This document shows, piece by piece, positions 1 to 6,746 of a stretch of DNA of 12,645 nt (position 1 is the first letter of the stretch; the number at the start of each line of letters is the position of its first letter). The notes under the pieces are model-generated. The model did not search any database. It was not told the DNA's origin and saw only the letters and a list, made by a program, of their open reading frames with translations. The stretch is from Candidatus Calidifonticultor daggyaiensis (GTDB lineage: Bacteria; Actinomycetota; Humimicrobiia; Humimicrobiales; Humimicrobiaceae): the NCBI GenBank assembly GCA_015661035.1, contig JACVJA010000009.1, positions 1 to 12,645 of the forward strand, in the 5' to 3' direction. The position numbers were made by a program, and so were the translations under genes.

Positions 1-68
1 AATACTGTAAGTCTTTCCGATATAGAAAAGACAAACTTAATGGAGACTAAAGTATTCTTAGAAATTTC

Positions 69-1302
69 ATGAAAGAAACGACAAAAAAGTTGCGAAAGCC
101 ATAAGGCAGGGGATATTGATACAATAACAGGAACCGGCTGGGGCTTTTTGGACAGGTTCTTTTACTTTCTCTACAGCATAAAATTTTTTAAAATAACCGA
201 CATAAAATCCGTCGGATACAAAAGGATAATGCTACCCCTTGTTAGGCTAATTACAACTTATTCAGTAAAGATTCTTCTTGGAATATCGTCAATGAACAAA
301 ATACCAAATCTTCTTTTTAGGGAAGTTTCACTTCTATCCATGATAGGGCCCTGCTGCAACCCAGATACAAAACGGCTGCTGCAAAAGAGGAAAAGGACAG
401 TCGGTTCCTATTAACAAAAATACACTGGCTCGAATGCTTGAAAGGCTAACAATATCTGAAGTAAATGAAATACTTTGCCAAACTGTAAAAGTATTGGCAT
501 CCAAGAAATTTATAACTGGTTCTGTCTTTATACTTGATGCAACTGATATTAAAACCACAGACAAATGCACCGGTGCAGGCACAAAAAGAGTAAAAAAGAA
601 GAAATATTTAAAGCTAAAAAAACAGTGGGTAAAAACAGAAGAGATAATATACGGTTTTAAACTTATTGTTATTTGGGAAAAAAATTCCCATGTAGTAGTT
701 GCAGCCAAGGTAGTAAAGATAGCTGATCATGAATCAAAACATACACTGCAACTAATTTCCCAGGCTAAAAGAAACATTGGGGCAAAAAATATATCACTTC
801 TTTTAATTGATAACGGCTTTATGGACGGAAAAACCTTATGGCACATAAAGTACAAAATGGGTATAGATTTTATTGTAAGAATAAGAACCAATATGACACT
901 AGCCTCTGATGCAAGAAGTTTTAGGCAAAGCCCATTTGCTACTATAATTACAGCCTAAGGTCCCTTATTGAAAACAGTCTCTTTAGAGAGCTTAAGCAGG
1001 GATGGAATCTTGAAAAAATTCCCATGAAGAAAAAGTCTGCAGTTATATCACACGCAATACTTACCGTCATTATGTATTCGCTTAATGCATGCTTTCAAAC
1101 AGAGCTTGGTAAAAAACTTACCAGCAGGGGAATAAGAAGAATAAGGGATGAAAATCTGTCAAGCATTCACAAGCTTATTATATTTTCAGGCAACTATTTT
1201 GCCATATTTGATGTGGAGGAATATGCTTTAATTGTAAGGGCTCCACCTAAAGTTTTTTTTAGGATAGACCCTGATGAAGCTAAGAAAGGACTGGGCCTTT
1301 AA
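69..1302 (+). pseudogene. Decayed IS4-type (DDE) transposase, multiple frameshifts
   Basis: Remnant of a DDE transposase of the IS4-like superfamily. The protein can only be followed by changing frame: an ATG at 69 opens MKETTKK; the next frame from 89 gives VAKAIRQGILIQ then a stop at 125; frame 1 then gives GWGFLDRFF and LLGISSMNKIPNLLF up to about 345; frame 2 gives QIQNGCCKRGK and then the long open stretch to 957; frame 1 resumes with RSLIENSLFRELKQGW and ends at 1302. Catalytic landmarks are FILDATD (near 527-547), LLIDNGFMDG (near 803-830) and the E of LIEN at 970-972, close to the IS4 YREK signature. Only about 50 codons separate the second D from the E, shorter than usual, so an internal deletion is likely besides four or so frameshifts. 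The first shift lies in a run of six A. Not functional as read. The left end lies at or beyond the window edge, so terminal repeats cannot be checked. Confidence 0.85.
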
Positions 1303-1310
1303 GGTCCAGT
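1290..1310 (+). repeat. Near-perfect palindrome over the transposase stop codon
   Basis: Arms ACTGGGCCTT and AAGGTCCAGT (one mismatch) around a single central T, overlapping the TAA of the transposase remnant. There is no T-run after it, so it is a poor intrinsic terminator. It may be a bidirectional structure or part of the element's right end. Role unproven. Confidence 0.5.
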
Positions 1311-1506
1311 ATATTGTTATCTTCAAATATCATATAATGCATCATTTATTTAACTGCAGTTCTATAACCCTTGTTTTTTATCTCCAATTAAGCCCCAGAT
1401 TGTATTGAAAAACGTCATTATTTGTAACTTTAAAGTTTATTTTTCTTTAGGTGGCTGTTTTTTAAAGTTCTTATGGTGAAATTCCAGTCAATTCTGAATA
1501 AAGCCC

Positions 1507-1535
1507 TTGCAATAATATAATAAAAGTGCTATAGT
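1507..1535 (+). promoter_or_regulatory. SigA-type promoter of the SHOCT-PepSY operon
   Basis: TTGCAA at 1507-1512, a 17-base spacer, then TATAGT at 1530-1535. Transcription would start near 1542, about 49 bases before the first gene's ATG. A G/C-tract palindrome begins 4 bases after the -10 and covers the likely start point, which suggests repression by blocking initiation or clearance. Confidence 0.7.
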
Positions 1536-1539
1536 TTTT

Positions 1540-1560
1540 TAATCCCTACTAGGGGGATTA
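1540..1560. promoter_or_regulatory. CsoR/RcnR-like operator palindrome
   Basis: TAATCCC (1540-1546), seven bases TACTAGG, then GGGATTA (1554-1560). The seven-base arms are exact reverse complements, and the centre continues the pattern to CCCTA...GGGGG. G/C tracts flanked by A/T in a dyad are the hallmark of operators bound by the CsoR/RcnR/FrmR family, whose copper-sensing members release DNA on binding Cu(I). It overlaps the predicted transcription start of 1591-2546. The regulator is not in this window. Which metal or thiol signal is sensed is inference. Confidence 0.6.
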
Positions 1561-1590
1561 ATAAATAAGTTATTAAAGGAGTGATTTATA

Positions 1591-1857
1591 ATGATGATGT
1601 GGGGCGGATGGCCTAACATGATGAGTGGAATATTTGGAGTTTTTGGCTTTATATGGATGATATTTATATTTATATTTATCCTTGCTATTATTGCTGGAAT
1701 AATACTTCTTATCATATGGGCAGTAAAAAAATCTAGTAGTATACAGCATTCTCACCATATTTCTGCAAATAATTCAATGTCAATTTTAAAAGAAAGATAT
1801 GCAAAGGGTGAAATAACAAAAGAGGAATATGAAAATATAAAAAAGGAAATAAGTTAA
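1591..1857 (+). CDS. Small SHOCT-domain membrane protein
   Basis: An 88-residue protein with a Met/Trp/Gly-rich start (MMMWGGWPNMM), one long hydrophobic segment at about 17-45, a His cluster QHSHH at 52-56, and a C-terminal SHOCT domain at about 64-87 (SILKERYAKGEITKEEYENI). SHOCT is a short helical oligomerisation module often found at the end of small membrane proteins. The start is well supported: AAAGGAG at 1575-1581 lies 9 bases before the ATG. It is the first gene of a two-gene operon; the PepSY gene begins 2 bases after its stop. The upstream CsoR-like operator, the His cluster and Met-rich start fit a role in copper or related metal stress at the membrane, but no activity can be read from the sequence. 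The domain call is firm, the function inferred. Confidence 0.85.
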   Translation: MMMWGGWPNMMSGIFGVFGFIWMIFIFIFILAIIAGIILLIIWAVKKSSSIQHSHHISANNSMSILKERYAKGEITKEEYENIKKEIS

Positions 1858-1859
1858 AA

Positions 1860-2546
1860 ATGAAGAGTTTAAGAAAATTACTTATATCTTCTATAGCTTT
1901 AATTGTTATAGGATTTTTTGGATTTACCACAATATTTATTTTGAGTGTTTCAGGTTCAAGACTTACAGGTTATAGTACTAGTAGTGTTTATTTTTTTGGT
2001 CGTGAGGGTTTATGTAACATAGGACGTGTTGATACTTTGTTACAGGAGGATAAAAATTTGTCCTTTGACACTGTTAAAGATAAAGCTCAAAATTATATTG
2101 GTAAATATAGTCAAAACTTAACAATATCTGAGATTATGGAGTTTTCAAAAAATTATTATATAGAAGTAATTGAAAAGGATACCACAATTGGAGCAATGGA
2201 GCTTCTGGTGAATAAATCAACAGGATCTATTTTTCCTGAATATGGCCCTAACATGATGTGGAATTTAAAATATGGGATGCATTCAAGGATGAGGCTAAAT
2301 AATAATAGCACTGAGATGCCAATAGATGAAGAAAAAGCAATAGATATTGCAAAGAGTTATCTTACAAAGTTAGACACAAATGAGTATGCAGATGATGAAG
2401 CAGAAAGATTCTATGGATATTACACAATTCATACAGTTAATAAAGATGGCAATATAATTGGTATGCTAAGTGTAAATGGATTTAGTGGTGATATATGGTA
2501 TCATAGCTGGCATGGTAAATTTATTGGCATGCAAGAATATAATTAA
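1860..2546 (+). CDS. Membrane-anchored PepSY-domain protein
   Basis: A 228-residue protein with a basic start (MKSLRKLL), one transmembrane or uncleaved signal segment at about 8-31, then an extracytoplasmic part with two PepSY-like units, about 66-126 and 152-213. The first ends in the typical IGAMELLVNKSTGSIFPE, followed by GPNMMWNLKYGMHSRM (129-144), a conserved Met/His-rich linker that looks suited to binding soft metals; YHSWHG follows at 214-219. PepSY modules occur in secreted or membrane proteins that inhibit peptidases or bind ligands. The ATG lies 2 bases after the SHOCT gene stop, so the two are surely co-transcribed from the promoter at 1507-1535. A copper envelope-stress role is inferred from the operator and the Met/His linker. 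Only 33 bases separate its stop from the convergent arsM, and no convincing terminator is seen there. Confidence 0.85.
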   Translation: MKSLRKLLISSIALIVIGFFGFTTIFILSVSGSRLTGYSTSSVYFFGREGLCNIGRVDTLLQEDKNLSFDTVKDKAQNYIGKYSQNLTISEIMEFSKNYYIEVIEKDTTIGAMELLVNKSTGSIFPEYGPNMMWNLKYGMHSRMRLNNNSTEMPIDEEKAIDIAKSYLTKLDTNEYADDEAERFYGYYTIHTVNKDGNIIGMLSVNGFSGDIWYHSWHGKFIGMQEYN

Positions 2547-2579
2547 TATTTGAATGATTTTTCGTTTTATTTTAATAGT

Positions 2580-3335
2580 TTATTTTATCAACTCGATTGT
2601 TAAACTCTCAAGAGGAATTCCTTGATATAGTCTTTCGCTAATATCTTTATCCTCTGATAAAATTTTTACCTTAAATCCTGTGTCCTTGACAATTTTTATG
2701 TAATCGTTTCTGAGCAAAGCACCCCCAACACAGCCGGCTATTATTTTATCGTCACTTTTTTGTTCATCCGGAATATCTTTCAACAATACAATATCCGAAA
2801 TAAAAGCTCTACCTCCTTTCTTAAGTACCCTAAATACTTCTTTGAAAACTTTTGACTTATCTGAGGTAAGATTAATAACACAATTACTTATAACCACATC
2901 AATTGAATCTTTTTCAATGGGCAAATTTTCTATATCTCCTAATCGAAATTCAACATTGTTGTAATTAATTTTTTTTGCATTGATCCTTGCCAGTTCAACC
3001 ATTTCAGTTGTAAAGTCCACACCAATTACCTTACCGTTTGAACCCACCTTTTCTGCAGCAAGAAAACAATCAAACCCTGCACCTGAACCCAAATCTAGTA
3101 CTACTTCGCCCTCTTTGATATTCCCTATTCCAGTTGGATTACCGCATCCTAAACCAAGATTAGACTCAGAAAAAGTTTTTATTTCTTTATCTAAATAGCC
3201 AATGCTTTTTGCAATTTGCTCATTAGTAAGTCCATCACCACAACCACAACCACTAATACAACATCCAGATCTATTTTTGCTTGCGATTTCACCGTAATGC
3301 TTTTTAACAATCTGTTTAATATCGTCTTTTTCCAT
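2580..3335 (-). CDS. arsM: Arsenite S-adenosylmethionine methyltransferase
   Basis: A 251-residue cytoplasmic enzyme that transfers methyl groups from SAM to As(III), giving mono- and further methylated arsenicals. The SAM-binding Rossmann core is clear: motif I VLDLGSGAGFDC at 79-90, the acidic strand end VIGVD at 103-107, and LGDIENLP near 132-139. The three cysteines that bind As(III) in the ArsM family are all present: C90 in GFDCF, C152 in SNCVINL and C202 in AGCVGGAL. Additional cysteines crowd the N-terminus (C25, C26, C30, C32) and C64. The length is in the usual range for bacterial ArsM, although the C-terminal extension is short. The ATG is preceded by a GGAG motif about 9 bases upstream, which overlaps the arsR stop region (12-base gap), so it is translated from the arsR-arsM mRNA and should be induced by arsenite through ArsR. 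Confidence 0.95.
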   Translation of the reverse strand: MEKDDIKQIVKKHYGEIASKNRSGCCISGCGCGDGLTNEQIAKSIGYLDKEIKTFSESNLGLGCGNPTGIGNIKEGEVVLDLGSGAGFDCFLAAEKVGSNGKVIGVDFTTEMVELARINAKKINYNNVEFRLGDIENLPIEKDSIDVVISNCVINLTSDKSKVFKEVFRVLKKGGRAFISDIVLLKDIPDEQKSDDKIIAGCVGGALLRNDYIKIVKDTGFKVKILSEDKDISERLYQGIPLESLTIELIK

Positions 3336-3347
3336 AAGTTTTGACTC

Positions 3348-3665
3348 CTATTTAGTTAAAAATTTATGTAAAAAATTATAAATTTTTAGAAATGTTTTTT
3401 GATTTATTTTGCAATACACCCATCTTCCATCTTTTTTTGTAACAATAAGACCTGCATTCACAAGTTCTTTTATATGATGAGAAATAGTAGGAGTAGTAAT
3501 GTCGAGAAGTTTTGACAAATCTTTAATGCAGGTTTCAGTTAGGCAGGAAATTTTACCCTCATTGCACTTGCACTCTTTTGTATAGATCAATGATAATATC
3601 TTCAATCTGTTTTCATCACCAAGAGCTTTAAAAATTTTAGTTAAATCTTTGGTATTTTCATTCAT
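3348..3665 (-). CDS. arsR: ArsR/SmtB-family metalloid-responsive repressor
   Basis: A winged-helix repressor of 105 residues from the ATG at 3665. The family core is plain: IFKALGDENRLKIL at 11-24, the helix-turn-helix IKDLSKLLDITTPTISHHIKELVNAGL (47-73, in two adjoining helices), and the beta-wing KKDGRWVYCKIN at 77-88. A cysteine cluster lies between helix 2 and the HTH: C32-x-C34, C41 and C46, with C85 in the wing. Classical ArsR uses a compact ELCVCDL motif; here about ten residues are inserted, so the inducer site may differ. A TTG at 3701 would add 12 residues, but it falls at the predicted transcription start, so the ATG is preferred; neither has a good Shine-Dalgarno. It heads the arsR-arsM operon and probably represses its own promoter until As(III) or Sb(III) binds. 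Confidence 0.9.
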   Translation of the reverse strand: MNENTKDLTKIFKALGDENRLKILSLIYTKECKCNEGKISCLTETCIKDLSKLLDITTPTISHHIKELVNAGLIVTKKDGRWVYCKINQKTFLKIYNFLHKFLTK

Positions 3666-3709
3666 AATATTGCTAATTTTTATATTATTATAATTAGACA
3701 ACTATCAAA

Positions 3710-3738
3710 ATGTTATCAAGACAAATATTTTTTGTCAA
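3710..3738 (-). promoter_or_regulatory. arsR-arsM promoter with embedded inverted repeat
   Basis: Reading the minus strand: TTGACA at 3738-3733, a 17-base spacer, TAACAT at 3715-3710. Transcription would start near 3703. The plus strand shows GACAAA-TATTT-TTTGTC at 3720-3736, a perfect six-base inverted repeat that fills most of the spacer and overlaps the -35. This is the best operator candidate for ArsR. A second inverted repeat, CTAATT/AATTAG, lies in the leader between promoter and ATG and is weaker. Confidence 0.75.
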
Positions 3739-3940
3739 TATTTAGAAATATTTATTAAGATACCAATAAAGAAATATAGTAATAAGCTAATATAAAATGA
3801 CCGAAATTTTAAATTGTTTAATAGTGATCAAGATTTAGATTAAAAATACTTAAAAACCGTGTCTAAAATTGTGGTAAAATAATTATAAATTAATAATTCT
3901 AACTCGATATAGGTCTAGCTTAGTTTAAATAACACACATA

Positions 3941-3968
3941 ATATTAGATAAATAACTATTTATAATAT
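3941..3968. repeat. 28-base palindrome upstream of the protease gene
   Basis: ATATTA-GA-TAAATA-AC-TATTTA-TAATAT: two six-base arm segments on each side match exactly, broken by a GA bulge and centred on AC. It ends 19 bases before the protease ATG. It could be an operator, or chance in very AT-rich DNA. No convincing -35/-10 pair was found between 3739 and 3987. Confidence 0.4.
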
Positions 3969-3987
3969 AGTATTTGTAAAATTGTGA

Positions 3988-4740
3988 ATGATGCCATTAT
4001 TTAAAAACAAAAACAACTCTGGCAAAATTCTTTTTAGTATCTTAATTTTACTATTAACTGCTCTATTATTAATTATTTTAGTATCAGCAGAAAAAACGAT
4101 TAGGTTGCTAAAGGAAATCAATATTAGTTCTAAAAATATAATCAACGTATATATGCAAAATGTTGAAAAAATTAATGAAAGAATGGACAACCTATCTGCT
4201 GCTGAGCTTTTGCTAAACAATACTAACCTTATTCTGAAAACAGTTTATTATGGGACTGCAGATACAGAAAAAATAGAGGAAGCAAAAAAATTTACTGCCT
4301 TTAGTATGATATATAAGGACAAATTCTATATAGTAAGCGCAGGTCATTGTGTTGAAATGGATAATATAAAATACAAAAATTTTAAGTTTAAACAAAATTT
4401 CAAATTTAACTGGATATATCCGGAATTGGTTACCTATAAAAATGATTTTGCCAATAATAATGACTATGCAATTTTTTATGATAAAAAAATAACCATGGGT
4501 TTATTACCAGCCAAAGCCAATGAAGATTTAACCCCACAATATGTTATAGGAAATCTTAATAATAATTTAAATGTAATAAAAAGATACAAAGATGCAAAAG
4601 AAGGTGAAAGCGGAAGTCCTATTTTAAATTCCAAATGTCATGTAATCGGTGTAATAATTAAGAAGGATGGTGGTTATACACCTATCAGTGTTATACTTGA
4701 TGCGTTAGAAAATTTAGATAAGGCTGAAATAAAAAAATGA
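3988..4740 (+). CDS. Membrane-anchored trypsin-like serine protease
   Basis: A 250-residue protein of the chymotrypsin/trypsin fold (PA clan). A basic start is followed by one transmembrane segment at about 13-33, then a polar, probably helical stretch to about 80, then the protease domain. The triad can be placed: H120 in IVSAGHC, D159 in NNDYAIF, S208 in GESGSPIL (the GxSGSP box), with HVIGVIIKKDGGYTPIS after it as the closing strand pair. No PDZ domain is present, unlike HtrA/DegP. The topology suggests a type II anchor with the catalytic domain outside. It stands alone: the arsR gene upstream is divergent and the next gene downstream is on the other strand. ATG 3988 and 3991 are both possible; a stop precedes them in frame and no clear Shine-Dalgarno is visible. 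Substrate unknown. The short domain could also be a degraded or specialised form, but the triad looks intact. Confidence 0.85.
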   Translation: MMPLFKNKNNSGKILFSILILLLTALLLIILVSAEKTIRLLKEINISSKNIINVYMQNVEKINERMDNLSAAELLLNNTNLILKTVYYGTADTEKIEEAKKFTAFSMIYKDKFYIVSAGHCVEMDNIKYKNFKFKQNFKFNWIYPELVTYKNDFANNNDYAIFYDKKITMGLLPAKANEDLTPQYVIGNLNNNLNVIKRYKDAKEGESGSPILNSKCHVIGVIIKKDGGYTPISVILDALENLDKAEIKK

Positions 4741-4851
4741 AAACCATTATAGTGTTTGTAGGTTAAAACTTATCACAGAGTCAGATTTTACTATTCACTT
4801 CTTGCTGTTTATTACCTTAGTAATTATCTATTACCAAATATTTAGATTTAA

Positions 4852-5199
4852 TTATTTACTTCGGATCCTAATATTAGCAAACTTAAATGCTACAATCTCA
4901 ATTATAATACCGTAGACAATACCTGCAAGAAAACTAACTAAATCACTAAAATTTACAGCACTGTAAAAGGCAAAGGAAACAAGCAAGCCTAAAATCGCTC
5001 CTCTGGCAATTGATTTAAAAAGATTAAGATTTTTCCAAGGAGCGCCAATTAAAAGGCCCATAAGCAACCTATTAAACCATATAGAAAATAAATAAACTGC
5101 ATCAATTTTAAATCCTGACCTAATAGAAACACCTATAATGCAAACAATTCCAAGAATAGCACCAGAAGTAAGGCATAACCACAATCTTTTTGTAAACAT
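4852..5199 (-). CDS. Four-helix hypothetical membrane protein
   Basis: A 115-residue protein with four likely transmembrane segments at about 7-25, 35-53, 64-82 and 85-106, Gly-rich helices (SGAILGIVCIIG, RGAILGLLV, LAGIVYGIII), and a basic C-terminus (RIRSK) that would stay in the cytoplasm. AAGGTG about 9 bases before the ATG is a reasonable Shine-Dalgarno. It starts 19 bases after the stop of the DUF5661 gene, so they probably form an operon. The two halves look loosely repeated (Gly-rich helix, polar turn, second helix), which hints at an internal duplication. I do not recognise a family with a known function. It may sit with its neighbour by chance of transcription rather than shared function. 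Confidence 0.7.
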   Translation of the reverse strand: MFTKRLWLCLTSGAILGIVCIIGVSIRSGFKIDAVYLFSIWFNRLLMGLLIGAPWKNLNLFKSIARGAILGLLVSFAFYSAVNFSDLVSFLAGIVYGIIIEIVAFKFANIRIRSK

Positions 5200-5218
5200 T
5201 CTTTCTTAGCACCTTAAT

Positions 5219-5521
5219 TTAAACTATCTGAATTTTTTTACCTTTTGGATCACCTTTAAATGCTTCAACAGCATGTTCCCATGCCTCAAGTCCTATATCA
5301 CTATTATAATAAATTTCTGATTCATTTAGATGAGCAAGCGCAATTTTTCCTGTAATTAGCGGGTCATCATTTGTTACATTTGTGTGGGAATCAATAGTTC
5401 CATGCTCAAGTTCAATATTCATTCCTTCCATAAATTCTTCTGGTGTAAATTTAACTTTATCAAAGTTAATACCAAGCTTTTTTGCAACATCAATAGCTTC
5501 TTCTAATGTAAATTTTTTCAT
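5219..5521 (-). CDS. DUF5661 family protein
   Basis: A 100-residue soluble protein that matches the pattern I know as DUF5661: an N-terminal helix FTLEEAIDVAKKLGINFDKV, then FTPEEFMEGMNIELEHG (25-41), TNVTNDDP (47-54), and GKIALAHLNESEIYYN (58-73). The conserved ELEHG, TNVT and HLNE..YY blocks are all present; the acidic and His residues could bind a metal, but that is a guess. Function of the family is unknown to me. AAGGAG lies about 9 bases before the ATG, a strong start. Upstream, ATAGT-AAC-ACTAT (5549-5561) forms a small inverted repeat near the likely transcription start and may be an operator. A membrane protein gene follows after 19 bases. The Lys/Gly-rich end (DPKGKKIQIV) appears to be additional to the core. 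Confidence 0.85.
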   Translation of the reverse strand: MKKFTLEEAIDVAKKLGINFDKVKFTPEEFMEGMNIELEHGTIDSHTNVTNDDPLITGKIALAHLNESEIYYNSDIGLEAWEHAVEAFKGDPKGKKIQIV

Positions 5522-5631
5522 ATTTTATACTCCTTTTCCTAGCCTCATATAGTAACACTATTTTAATAATAGATTTATAATTTTCTATGCAAATTTACTA
5601 AATCATTAAAAAAAATTTTAAAAATAGCATT

Positions 5632-5658
5632 TAAAATAAAACAAGTTTAATCTCTTGT
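5632..5658 (-). terminator. Weak intrinsic terminator of rnpB
   Basis: On the minus strand, directly after the rnpB 3' end: ACAAG (5658-5654), an 8-base loop, CTTGT (5645-5641), then TTTATTTT. The stem is short, but its position and the U-rich tail fit termination or 3' processing of RNase P RNA. Confidence 0.45.
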
Positions 5659-6105
5659 GGAGTTAGTCTATAAGCCGAGTTCTGTACTAATAGACAAACT
5701 CTTAAAAAAATAAACTTATCTATTAGCGGTGGTCATCCCTCTAGGGTAAATGTTGCCATTTACCTCAAGCGGCCTAACCCGGAAGAAAGGCGGGCAGCCT
5801 TATGCCTTCCCTATTTGGCCTTGCTTTAGGTGCGGTTTGCCAAGCCAGCTTGTTGCCAAGCTGCTGGTGAGCTCTTAACTCGCCATTTCACCCTTACCAG
5901 CTTTTAATTATTAAATAATTATTTCAAGCAATATTTTAAACTTGAAATGCTGGCGGTATGTTTTCTGTTGCACTTTCGCTGAAGCTAAAGTTACCTTTAG
6001 CCCCGCTGGGAATTACCCAGCACCTTGCCCTATAAAGCTCGGACTTTCCTCCTAAGCTAGCTTTAAAATTAAAAGCAAAGCTTAAGCGACCACCCGACTA
6101 ACTCC
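5659..6105 (-). ncRNA. rnpB: RNase P RNA, bacterial class A
   Basis: The catalytic RNA of RNase P, which removes 5' leaders from tRNA precursors. On the minus strand the ends GGAGTTAGTC and GACTAACTCC pair perfectly as P1. Conserved blocks occur in order: GAGGAAAGTCCGAGC (near 6055-6040), GGGCAAGGTGCTGGG, ACAGAAA, GGTAAGGGTGAAATGG (near 5899-5884), GCAAACCGCACC, GAGGGATGACCACC (near 5742-5729) and ACAGAACTCGGCTTA near the 3' end. The layout is class A, unlike the class B RNA of Bacillus. P12 (closed by GCCAGC/GCTGG, about 5896-5954) is expanded by two AT-rich hairpins, TTTCAAG/CTTGAAA and AATTA/TAATT. A promoter lies exactly upstream. It follows the RNase HI gene on the same strand, about 50 bases after its stop. 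Confidence 0.97.
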
Positions 6106-6111
6106 AAATAA

Positions 6112-6140
6112 ACTATACAATAACAAAATAAAAAATTCAA
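6112..6140 (-). promoter_or_regulatory. rnpB promoter
   Basis: Minus strand: TTGAAT at 6140-6135, 17-base spacer, TATAGT at 6117-6112, then six bases to the first G of the P1 helix at 6105. Spacing places transcription start on the RNA 5' end, so rnpB has its own promoter in addition to any read-through from the RNase HI operon. Confidence 0.8.
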
Positions 6141-6155
6141 ATTCACATCTAAATT

Positions 6156-6737
6156 TTAAATTTCATCCTGAATTTTACCAAATCTTATTCCATCACTACT
6201 TAGATGTTCATCTGAAAATAATTGTTTTAATTTTTTATTATCTTCTTTTTGATTAGGTTCTATGCTTAAATTTAATTTTTCTGCATTTTCTGAAATAGCT
6301 GACTGCTTAAAATAATTATCTAATGCCAAATTTACCAATTTATCTGCTTGTTTATTCTCCTGCCTAGGGATAAGTCTTAAATCTACAACTTCATAATCTT
6401 TTAATTTATTAATAATCCTTTTATGAATTTCAGAGATTCTCTTATCGTTAACTCTCCAAAACCTTTTTATCTGGTTATATAAAAGTTTACTATCAGTGTT
6501 TATTATTATTCTATTTATATTATATTTAACTTTATATTTTTTTGCTAAATTTAGCGCTTTTTCTAATGCTGTATATTCTGTAATGTTATTTGTATTAACC
6601 CCAATATATTCCGATATTTGGTCAATTATATTATTATTTTTATCATACAAAATTACACCTACTGCAGACGGACCAGGATTATTTCTTGAACCACCATCAA
6701 AATAAATTTTTAAATGTTCAAAATTTAAATCTGCCAT
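6156..6737 (-). CDS. rnhA: RNase HI family ribonuclease with C-terminal tail
   Basis: A 193-residue enzyme that cuts the RNA strand of RNA-DNA hybrids, removing R-loops and primers. The four acidic catalytic residues are visible: D14 in IYFDGGSRNNPGP, E54 in NITEYTAL, D82 in INTDSKLL and D132 in NKQADKLVN. H of DGHR-type basic protrusion proteins is not seen, so it belongs to the plain 'reverse transcriptase-like' RNase HI branch found in Gram-positives. The catalytic domain ends near 145; residues about 146-193 form a polar, Lys/Glu/Asn-rich tail with no recognised fold. The start follows the zinc-ribbon gene stop by 9 bases; only a weak purine-rich AAGAG precedes the ATG. It is the last gene of the nif3-like operon and sits just before rnpB, a conserved pairing in this group of bacteria. 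Confidence 0.93.
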   Translation of the reverse strand: MADLNFEHLKIYFDGGSRNNPGPSAVGVILYDKNNNIIDQISEYIGVNTNNITEYTALEKALNLAKKYKVKYNINRIIINTDSKLLYNQIKRFWRVNDKRISEIHKRIINKLKDYEVVDLRLIPRQENKQADKLVNLALDNYFKQSAISENAEKLNLSIEPNQKEDNKKLKQLFSDEHLSSDGIRFGKIQDEI

Positions 6738-6746
6738 TTTTAAATC

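Noticed and set aside
334..708. Minus-strand open frame over the transposase
   Set aside because: Antisense shadow of the plus-strand transposase coding sequence; no ribosome site and no recognisable protein.
1311..1506. Possible riboswitch or small RNA in the gap before the SHOCT gene
   Set aside because: No conserved core or stable long stem could be drawn, and the promoter lies downstream of it.
2980..3198. Plus-strand frame inside arsM
   Set aside because: Antisense shadow of a strongly conserved enzyme-coding region.
3666..3701. TTG start at 3701 for ArsR
   Set aside because: Only about two bases from the predicted transcription start, with no ribosome site; the family core begins just after the ATG at 3665.
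3960..4220. Minus-strand hydrophobic frame opposite the protease N-terminus
   Set aside because: Hydrophobicity mirrors the sense transmembrane codons; no ribosome site or independent promoter.
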